Source: Mariprofundaceae bacterium
Lineage (GTDB): Bacteria > Pseudomonadota > Zetaproteobacteria > Mariprofundales > Mariprofundaceae
Direction of reading: 5' to 3'
DNA: 35,075 nucleotides
Assembly: GCA_030950825.1 (NCBI GenBank)
Contig: JAUZQT010000071.1
Location: 1-35,075 of the forward strand
Part shown: piece by piece, positions 28,196 to 35,075 of the stretch
Layout: each line of letters begins with the position of its first letter
Position numbering within the stretch: the first letter of the stretch is position 1
Notes under the pieces: generated by a model
What the model was told of the DNA's origin: nothing
The model's input: only the letters and a program-made list of their open reading frames with translations
Database searches by the model: none
Position numbers and translations under genes: made by a program

Positions 28196-31100
28196 TCAAA
28201 AAATCACATCAAACACTTCACCTAGCAGTGGCATGTGAATCAATGTTTTTAGCACTGGTTTATCAGTAGCAAGCTCCACGGCCTTTTTGTATACCGCCAG
28301 TTGTGGTGCATATTGTTTGGCATGTTCGGCGGCATTGCCACCTAGGTAACTTTTGTGATCAATGATCACATAGCCTTCAGATAGCTCAAGCAACATGTCT
28401 ATCATACCAGTCATTCGTTGATTGTTTTCCAACACCATCGTTATCGCCCATTCGCTTTTTACTTTGGCAGTTGGGTAATGCTCAGTGATATATTGATTGA
28501 GTCGATCACTGGCCAGCAATACATCTGAAGCTGTCATCGAATCTTCCACAGCCCAATTGGTGAGCAGGTTTTCGGCATGGCTTAAACGGGCGGCTTCATC
28601 TTGACCAAGATCTGCACCAAGGAAGCCATGCATGGCATTACCAAAGTCTGTCATCTTTGGTTTATCAGTAAGCTTGAGGTGCTCACCAAGAGTGGCGACT
28701 GATGAAACGGTTACATCTTCTTCACTCAGCTCTCCCCCGCTTGCATCCCCCCAATCCGCACTGCTGGGAGCTCTTGTTGCCGCTGGATACTCCTTTGCTT
28801 CAGATAACTTTGGTAGATACCTTGATTCATCGGCAGGCATTGCAACCTCAGCCGCATCACATGGCGGCGTGAGTTCTCGGGTGGTCACCTTGAATACTTT
28901 TGTCTCTTCACCATTGGTGATAATGCTCATTTTACCATCTGAAAAGTTTAAGACGGGTTGATTATCTTCATCGATAAGCTCATCCAACCACTTATTCTCA
29001 ATATCTTTCTTGGCTTTTTCTTGCACCAAAATTAAACCATCTCTGGCTCTTGTCATGCCAACATACAAAACGCGCTGAGACTCCAACAAAGCATGGTTTA
29101 TGGCGGCTTTGGCAATGTCTGATTCTGCAAGACAGGCATCAAGGGCATCGCCCTTTTTCTTGGCGCCATAAGGCCATGGCCAGAAACGAATCGAACGACC
29201 GTTTAAAGGGGTTTCGGCTGTAAAAATTTTAGCTTCGGATACTGAGACACCAAACAAACGGCTTTTCGATGGTTTATTTAAACTGGTCATCACCACCACT
29301 GGCAATTCAAGGCCTTTGGATTTGTGATAAGTAAGTACATTCACTGTGTTTTCACCTGAGCTTTCTGCTTGTTTTAACTCAGCTTCACTGCTTAACCAAG
29401 TTAAAAAACCTATCACCGTGGCTGAGCTGTGCCTTGACTTGCACCTATTCTGATATTCAATGCATGCAGCACGCAATTGATCAAGATTACTTAAGCGCAA
29501 GTCAACATTACCCCAAGCATGAACCGTGCGTTCCATATTCACACTTGCCATAGCTTTTTCCAATGACTCTAATGGTGTGAGATACACAGCTTTCTTGCCT
29601 GCTTGCGTTAGCGCAACCATCAAGGGATCTTCTTGCCAGCTTGCTTGGGTGGTTTCGCCATCATTAAGTAAATTTTTCAGCCAATCATCATGGGCACTGT
29701 GCTGGCGACTAAAACAAACAATCTCCGCCATGGCGATGGTGTCCTGTTGATCAGCCATATAACGCAATGCTGCCAAGGCCAATGTACACTCATTGGTTGC
29801 CAGCAGATCCCCCTGAGCAATAGAGGCGCGAATACCAATGGCATTGAGTGATGCAGATACGGTTTCGCATTCCTTATTCGAACGACAAAGAATGGCGATA
29901 TCCCCTGCTTTGATCTTACGCTCTGTAATCAGATCTTTAATGCCAGAAACAAGTGCGCTGCTTCTTTTTTCAATATTACTGCCTTCCATCACCCAATTTT
30001 CCAACCAACCATCTTTTGCTGACTCTTTGCGTGCTTCGGGAATATTAAGGCGTACCTTATCTTCGCCCATCTGATGGAACACAGGGCCGAAAATTTCATT
30101 GCAAAAACTGACCAGTTGCTCTTTTGAGCGCCATGAGTCTTTGAGTACATTATCAGCTGAGGCAGCACCTGCTTGCAACTCAATGTCACTGGCCACAGCA
30201 TCCATTAACACCGGATCTGCCCCACGGAAACCATAGATGGATTGTTTCTGATCACCCACCCAAACCACATCTTCAGCCAACTCTGAAAATTTAAGGAACA
30301 GTGCCAATTGAATAGGGCTGGTATCTTGAAACTCATCGACCATCAATAATTTCACACGCTCTTTGATTGAGGCTTGGAAGGATGGGTTATTGGTTGCCAT
30401 ATCCAATACCAAGGCTTCTTGATCAACAAAATCCATAAGCCCTTGCTCACGTTTGTACAAAGCATACTGCTCTAGGGCATGGCCTGCACAATCAAATACA
30501 CCTTTGATCATGGCTTGCATATCATCGCGGAATCGTGGGTGTTTGAGATGTTCACTGGATCCTTCAGCGGCCCATGGCCCCCACAAATCTTTAACCAGAT
30601 CACCACCCCGCTTGCCAATCTCAATATTCTCAATTTCTAGCCAGTCAACCCAACTCAGCTCCCAGCCTTTACTTAATTTCTGGTGGATATTTTGTAAGGA
30701 TTTTTGCGCCAGTTTATTTACTTTTTCACCAGCTTCAATCAGATTTACTGCTTGAAATACGGCATCTTTCAAGCGTTCATCTAAGCCAATGCCCATTTCT
30801 TGACCATGTGATTTGCCAAGCAGTGATTCTAATGAAGCCCACGACTCATCACCGGATGTTGTTAAGTTTTCAGGTGTCATGGCATTGGAACGCGCAAGGT
30901 TGACTATTTCACGAACAAAATCACGCCAATCAGCTTGTTTGGCAAACGCTGAGCCGTAGCCCATTAAGCCCAAACGTCGTGCAATGGGTTCAAGCTGTTT
31001 TCCAGCTTTATCAATGGCCGAGGCCGTTGCAATATTAAAAATACGTGACGCATCCTCTTCCAAAAGCACATCAACGGCCGGTGATAAACCAGCTTCAAAG

Positions 31101-31381
31101 GCATATTCCTTAAGCAGGCGCGAGCAAATTGAATTGACCGTACCTATTAGCCCATCATAGATGCGCTGGGCTTCATCTGCTTTGCTTTCATCAAGCAAGC
31201 GCATACGAATGCGTTCTTTAAGCTCTGCTGCCGCTTTATTGGTGAATGTCGTGGCCATAATCTGTTCGGGCGCGACAGGATTGCCCCCCCCTTCACCGCT
31301 GATTCTTTGGGCAATTTCATTCATTAAACGATAGGTTTTACCTGAACCAGCACTGGCACTAATCAACTGAATATTTTTCAT
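28196..31381 (-). CDS. AddA/RecB-like UvrD-family helicase with C-terminal PD-(D/E)XK nuclease domain
   Basis: MKNIQLISASAGSGKTYRLMNEIAQ Walker A, TTFTNKAAAELKERI, KLLMVDEFQDTSPIQ, QKQSIYGFRGAD, VLYVGMTRARDGLILV, nuclease GMIDMLLELSEGYVIIDHKS. Confidence 0.9.
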   Translation of the reverse strand: MKNIQLISASAGSGKTYRLMNEIAQRISGEGGGNPVAPEQIMATTFTNKAAAELKERIRMRLLDESKADEAQRIYDGLIGTVNSICSRLLKEYAFEAGLSPAVDVLLEEDASRIFNIATASAIDKAGKQLEPIARRLGLMGYGSAFAKQADWRDFVREIVNLARSNAMTPENLTTSGDESWASLESLLGKSHGQEMGIGLDERLKDAVFQAVNLIEAGEKVNKLAQKSLQNIHQKLSKGWELSWVDWLEIENIEIGKRGGDLVKDLWGPWAAEGSSEHLKHPRFRDDMQAMIKGVFDCAGHALEQYALYKREQGLMDFVDQEALVLDMATNNPSFQASIKERVKLLMVDEFQDTSPIQLALFLKFSELAEDVVWVGDQKQSIYGFRGADPVLMDAVASDIELQAGAASADNVLKDSWRSKEQLVSFCNEIFGPVFHQMGEDKVRLNIPEARKESAKDGWLENWVMEGSNIEKRSSALVSGIKDLITERKIKAGDIAILCRSNKECETVSASLNAIGIRASIAQGDLLATNECTLALAALRYMADQQDTIAMAEIVCFSRQHSAHDDWLKNLLNDGETTQASWQEDPLMVALTQAGKKAVYLTPLESLEKAMASVNMERTVHAWGNVDLRLSNLDQLRAACIEYQNRCKSRHSSATVIGFLTWLSSEAELKQAESSGENTVNVLTYHKSKGLELPVVVMTSLNKPSKSRLFGVSVSEAKIFTAETPLNGRSIRFWPWPYGAKKKGDALDACLAESDIAKAAINHALLESQRVLYVGMTRARDGLILVQEKAKKDIENKWLDELIDEDNQPVLNFSDGKMSIITNGEETKVFKVTTRELTPPCDAAEVAMPADESRYLPKLSEAKEYPAATRAPSSADWGDASGGELSEEDVTVSSVATLGEHLKLTDKPKMTDFGNAMHGFLGADLGQDEAARLSHAENLLTNWAVEDSMTASDVLLASDRLNQYITEHYPTAKVKSEWAITMVLENNQRMTGMIDMLLELSEGYVIIDHKSYLGGNAAEHAKQYAPQLAVYKKAVELATDKPVLKTLIHMPLLGEVFDVIF

Positions 31382-34125
31382 GCTTCTGCCCTCGCTTTGC
31401 CACATAATTTACCAAAGTCACAGAAGTGACATGGCGGACTTGAATACATTAAATCAGCTTCCTCACGTGCAGCTTGAAGTTCTTTTCCCTCGATCAAGCC
31501 AGACACTTCAATCTCTCCCGTTGTCATTTTCTTGAATAAATCAGTCCAAGTCTTAGAACCTGAATTCCAAACCTCTTTGGCTGATAATGGACTTTCAATC
31601 ACAGATGTTGTATTAAAACGAACATCATCGGTAAGTACCTCTCCCTGTGCCAGCATAAAATATGCACCTGGTGCCCAATCACTATCGCTCTTAGCCAACA
31701 TCCATGCATAACTGGCCAACTGCAAGGCTTTGCCTTTTTCAACTTCTTCTTTTTTATATTTTATCGAGCTCGACCATTTTAAATCGATTACAAACGTATT
31801 GCCCGCATGATCTTCCAGCAATAGATCAATATAGCCTCGAAATGGAATGCCATTCAAAGCTTTTCCTTCAACTTTACCTTCTGTTTTGGTGACATGCAGA
31901 GCTGCTTGATCAATCGATTTCACCAAAGCATCCACCGCATCACACACACCCAGTCGGTAACGCTGACGCTCCACTTCACGACCTGATTCAAGAAGCTCTG
32001 CGGCCATTTGTGGCACACGTATATCAAACAATTCGGAAGCTCTTGTGGTTACAGTATCCGCTGACCATGTTGTCGGCGCTAAATAAAGGTCTTCTACAAT
32101 TTTATGGCACAGTGAGCCAATCATGGTGTTACCCGTTGGTAAGCTGAGTGAATCCATCGCCCTTAAACCCGCATGATATTGCAATGCCCACTTGGTTGGG
32201 CAGCCAATTAGTGTACTCATCTGAGAAAAAGAAAGCCTTTTCGGTTTGACGATGCAACCAGGCTCTACCGCAATGGTTGCTTGGGCTTGTGCCAATATAC
32301 TTGTCTTTTCTTGCTCTAAAAGCATCTCACGCCCGGCAAAAGAAATAGACTCCTGCTGATGAAGCTTCTGCCCTTCAACGGTAAGGTAAGCAAACAACGC
32401 TTTTTTTTCTGAATCCGATGTTTGTTGTTGCGTGGCAAAATGACGAATCTCATCCCAAAGTGGGTGCGGCTGCACTGCCTGCCCATTCAAACGTTTTGGC
32501 GTGACCAAAATTAAACGCTTTCCTGCATAAGCCAGAGCATTGCGCCATTGCTGACTTTGCCTAGCGCGCACTTGTTGGGATGTTTCCAAATGAATACCAA
32601 TGCTTGCTAGATTTGAGCGTTCTTCACCACTCCAGAAGGTCATGGATGATTGTCCGGGGTCGGTGAAGCCCCACCAGATGATGGTTTCAACTTCAGCGGC
32701 AATAGCACCCGAATCGAAAACACTTAACCAGGGCGCTGCTTGAACCACGATCTCAGAGTTTTCCCCGCCCTCCGCAATCACCGAGTCCAACATACGCTCC
32801 ACTTGCGCTCTAGGGATTGGTTTTTGATAACAATCTGCCAACGCAATCATACATTCAACTTGGGCTAAGGCCTGGGTCATACTGCGTTCTAAACTAGGGG
32901 ATTTCAAACCCAGTTTCACCCATTCACACATTGCTTTTAATGATTCTGGAGGAATGCCTTCACTGGGATCAAAACGTAAATTTGTAAGGTGGTGCTTTAA
33001 CTGCTCCATCAGTTGTGGTGCTTGTTTTAGAGCGGCATCTTCATCCAGACCATTTTCAAGCAAGATCTGTTGCTGCTCTTTTGTGATTTTCTGCTCAGCT
33101 TTTAGCCAGTGCTCGCCACCAATACCTGGTTCATTTTGAATCGCACGACATAATAGTTGTGCAGCAAAGCTTGGCACAGGCGAATAAGGCAAAGAAAGCA
33201 GCGATAAAAGGGCATGAATATCCAATGGATTCCAAACATTGGCCAAACTCAAAGGTAAAATTTGCAATGCAGCGCGCCAGGCTGATCGCTGATTATTACC
33301 CAGCATCGGCAATCCTGCATTGTGTAGTGCTGCATCCAATACATCACTGCCTTGCCCCTGAATCAGTAATACTTCACCATTATTTTCCTCACCAGCTTTT
33401 AGCCATGAAGCAACACTGTTGGCAGCCGACCATTCATCGTCTGCGCGTAATAAAATAAGAGAGTCATCTTCAGCGACAATATTTTCTCTAGCTTCAGATG
33501 CGCAGAACATCGCTTGTTGAATACGACCAAGGTTGCCTGCTGCCGATGTGTGTTGTGCTTGGTTAATAACCATTTCCACACCACAAATGGCAAGTCTGTT
33601 CATCACTTGTTTTAATAAAGCAGGGAGATTGTTTGAATTTTCAACCAGTTCAATTTTTTCAATCGATATCGCTGCAACATGATCCAGTGCAATAAGCACC
33701 CTTTGCAATTTATCACCCAAGCCTTGTTTCAAGGATTCAGGCAACACTTGATCAATCACGGCCAATGCTTTTAAGCGCGCTGTAAATGCAGCATCACTTT
33801 GACCTGTCCAACCAGCAAGCACCAGCTCATCACGCCAAGCCAGCATCTGTTTGGCCGAAGACCAGGAGTCGGCTGCAAAAGATTCCGTAAAGAAAGCTGC
33901 GTCTGCCTTACTCAGTACATTGTCGCGCACCTCACGCATACAGTCCATATAACCCTGGATCCGCATTGTGTGATGGGTTGCTTTGCCTGTGAGTCCTAAA
34001 TGCGTTTCTAAGACATTCAACAGCCCTTTAGGCCCCGTAAACAACTTGCCAAGAGAAGCTTCTCCAGCTCGAACACCATCAGGTGCCACGCTTTGGTCGT
34101 ACGCCATATCAAAAACAATGTGCAT
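31378..34125 (-). CDS. AddB-like PD-(D/E)XK nuclease with probable Fe-S cysteines
   Basis: C-terminal SFSQMSTLIGCPTKWALQY, GYIDLLLEDHAGNTFVIDLKWSSS, and CHFCDFGKLC; upstream in operon with the helicase, ATGA overlap at 31378-31381. No Walker A seen at the N-terminus. Confidence 0.82.
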   Translation of the reverse strand: MHIVFDMAYDQSVAPDGVRAGEASLGKLFTGPKGLLNVLETHLGLTGKATHHTMRIQGYMDCMREVRDNVLSKADAAFFTESFAADSWSSAKQMLAWRDELVLAGWTGQSDAAFTARLKALAVIDQVLPESLKQGLGDKLQRVLIALDHVAAISIEKIELVENSNNLPALLKQVMNRLAICGVEMVINQAQHTSAAGNLGRIQQAMFCASEARENIVAEDDSLILLRADDEWSAANSVASWLKAGEENNGEVLLIQGQGSDVLDAALHNAGLPMLGNNQRSAWRAALQILPLSLANVWNPLDIHALLSLLSLPYSPVPSFAAQLLCRAIQNEPGIGGEHWLKAEQKITKEQQQILLENGLDEDAALKQAPQLMEQLKHHLTNLRFDPSEGIPPESLKAMCEWVKLGLKSPSLERSMTQALAQVECMIALADCYQKPIPRAQVERMLDSVIAEGGENSEIVVQAAPWLSVFDSGAIAAEVETIIWWGFTDPGQSSMTFWSGEERSNLASIGIHLETSQQVRARQSQQWRNALAYAGKRLILVTPKRLNGQAVQPHPLWDEIRHFATQQQTSDSEKKALFAYLTVEGQKLHQQESISFAGREMLLEQEKTSILAQAQATIAVEPGCIVKPKRLSFSQMSTLIGCPTKWALQYHAGLRAMDSLSLPTGNTMIGSLCHKIVEDLYLAPTTWSADTVTTRASELFDIRVPQMAAELLESGREVERQRYRLGVCDAVDALVKSIDQAALHVTKTEGKVEGKALNGIPFRGYIDLLLEDHAGNTFVIDLKWSSSIKYKKEEVEKGKALQLASYAWMLAKSDSDWAPGAYFMLAQGEVLTDDVRFNTTSVIESPLSAKEVWNSGSKTWTDLFKKMTTGEIEVSGLIEGKELQAAREEADLMYSSPPCHFCDFGKLCGKARAEA

Positions 34126-34341
34126 ATTAACTATCCTTGTAAGCGAGTTATTTCTTAATTATTTAGCTCTTATCCGATATGCCCATTGTGTGGTCATCTT
34201 ATGCTTGGGCAAGAGCTAATTCACGTTAAATTTGTTAGAATAAGTGATTAGCACTGAAGACAGGACACACTATAATTCGTCATTCGTGTTTGAACACCGT
34301 CGAGGATGTAAGTACCTGTCTTTTTCTTGAGAGCAAAGCTA

Positions 34342-34428
34342 ATATAAGGGGACAGTATACCTATTAATTTCCATACAAGTCCCTCTTTCCTCTAGAGACT
34401 ACTTAATAGGTATACTGTCCCCTTATAT
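34342..34428. repeat. 26-bp perfect inverted repeat with 35-nt loop
   Basis: ATATAAGGGGACAGTATACCTATTAA (34342-34367) and TTAATAGGTATACTGTCCCCTTATAT (34403-34428) are exact reverse complements. Confidence 0.9.
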
Positions 34429-34435
34429 CCAGACG

Positions 34436-34536
34436 GGCGTACCACAAATAGCTCCAGCGGACAATTCAAAGCGGCACTTATTTTGCTTTCATAAAAACGT
34501 GCCACTTTGAATTGCCGCTGAGCAAAACGTTATGCC
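34436..34536. other. attC-like imperfect palindrome upstream of the toxin gene
   Basis: Arms GCTCCAGCGGACAATTCAAAGCGGCAC (34451-34477) and GTGCCACTTTGAATTGCCGCTGAGC (34499-34523) pair with two unpaired bases, both on the left arm; terminal GTTATGCC (34529-34536) mirrored weakly by GGCGTACC (34436-34443). Confidence 0.35.
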
Positions 34537-34554
34537 TTTAAGCGAAGGTAATTC

Positions 34555-34585
34555 TTGACTCTTTAATGGTATTGAATAAGATACC
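34555..34585 (+). promoter_or_regulatory. Sigma70-like promoter with overlapping operator-like palindrome for the TA module
   Basis: TTGACT (34555-34560), 16-nt spacer, TAAGAT (34577-34582); GGTAT-N8-ATACC (34568-34585) spans the -10 box. Confidence 0.5.
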
Positions 34586-34588
34586 ACA

Positions 34589-35014
34589 ATGAGTATTTCT
34601 ATAATCATTGATACATGCGTCTTTATTTCGGCTTTACGCTCAAACCGAGGAGCATCATTTAAAATTCTGTCTCTCATTGACAGTGGTAAATTTGAGTTTT
34701 ACTTGTCTGTAGCTCTTGTTTTGGAATATGAAGCAGTGGCAAAACGAAGCACTCAAAAACTCGAGCTTACAGATTCAGATATAGAAGAGCTTATCGATTA
34801 CATGTGTGCTGTAGGAAAGTCTCGCCAAGTACACTTCTTATGGCGGCCGAGCTTAAAAGATCCATCGGATGATTTTATTTTAGAGTTGGCTGTAGAGTCT
34901 CAATGTAATTACATCGTTACACATAATATTCGAGATTTTGCAGGTGCTGGAAAATTTAAAGTCAAAGTAATCACACCACAAAAATTCCTTAAAATTATAG
35001 GAGCTATATCATGA
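34589..35014 (+). CDS. PIN-domain toxin of a toxin-antitoxin system (COG1569-like)
   Basis: SIIIDTCVFISALRSNRGASFKIL, VLEYEAVAKR, WRPSLKDPSDDFILELAVESQCNYIVTHNIRDFAGAGKF: acidic PIN residues and typical family wording. Confidence 0.85.
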   Translation: MSISIIIDTCVFISALRSNRGASFKILSLIDSGKFEFYLSVALVLEYEAVAKRSTQKLELTDSDIEELIDYMCAVGKSRQVHFLWRPSLKDPSDDFILELAVESQCNYIVTHNIRDFAGAGKFKVKVITPQKFLKIIGAIS

Positions 35015-35075
35015 GCACACTCAGCTTGAGACTACCAGATTCTCTACATGAAGGCGTAAGAAAACTGGCAAAACA
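35011..35075 (+). CDS. Ribbon-helix-helix-type antitoxin, truncated by window end
   Basis: ATGA overlap with toxin stop; MSTLSLRLPDSLHEGVRKLAK resembles the N-terminus of HicB-family/RHH antitoxins. Confidence 0.65.
   Translation, partial: MSTLSLRLPDSLHEGVRKLAK

Noticed and set aside
26369-34125. Calling the motor pair plus helicase a Zorya defense system
   Set aside because: The MotB-like subunit has a VWA domain rather than an OmpA/peptidoglycan-binding domain, no ZorC/ZorE or SNF2-type ZorD is visible, and the helicase operon is on the opposite strand.
1-35075. CRISPR array, tRNA, rRNA or intact transposase
   Set aside because: No regularly spaced direct repeats, cloverleaf-like or rRNA sequences, and no transposase/integrase ORF were recognised by eye; a tRNAscan/Infernal run would be decisive.
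34436-35075. Declaring a genuine integron cassette array
   Set aside because: Only one attC-like structure is visible, its mirrored core box is weak, and no integrase is in the window; kept only as a tentative finding.

Overview
The window is a dense bacterial chromosomal segment. The AT-leaning proteobacterial style suggests a marine/zetaproteobacterial or gammaproteobacterial-like genome, but taxonomy is not proven. The left third is a conserved housekeeping run: pheA-hisC-tyrA-aroA-cmk-rpsA-ihfB-lapA-lapB-pyrF-hisF, then a B12-binding radical SAM protein. The middle holds a small basic ORF with its own promoter and terminator, a repeat-rich noncoding stretch, a hybrid histidine kinase, suhB, coaX, a SPOR-like protein, carA, ftsE-ftsX, an MJ0042-type zinc-ribbon protein, ispD-ispF and a second hybrid kinase with an NMT1/THI5-like sensor domain. 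The right third looks more accessory: a two-gene MotA/ExbB-like plus TM-anchored VWA-domain pair, a convergent AddA/AddB-like helicase-nuclease operon, and a toxin-first PIN/RHH toxin-antitoxin module beside a 26-bp perfect inverted repeat and an attC-like imperfect palindrome. The best candidate for an undescribed system is the proton-channel-like motor pair at 26369-28191, whose MotB-like subunit carries a von Willebrand A-like domain instead of a peptidoglycan-binding domain. Intergenic regions contain several repeat families: a 162-bp palindrome with 22-bp perfect inverted ends, a CCTGAATAATT motif, and a CTTCGACAAGCTCAG family with a covarying hairpin. All calls are from reading the sequence and supplied ORFs; no searches were run.
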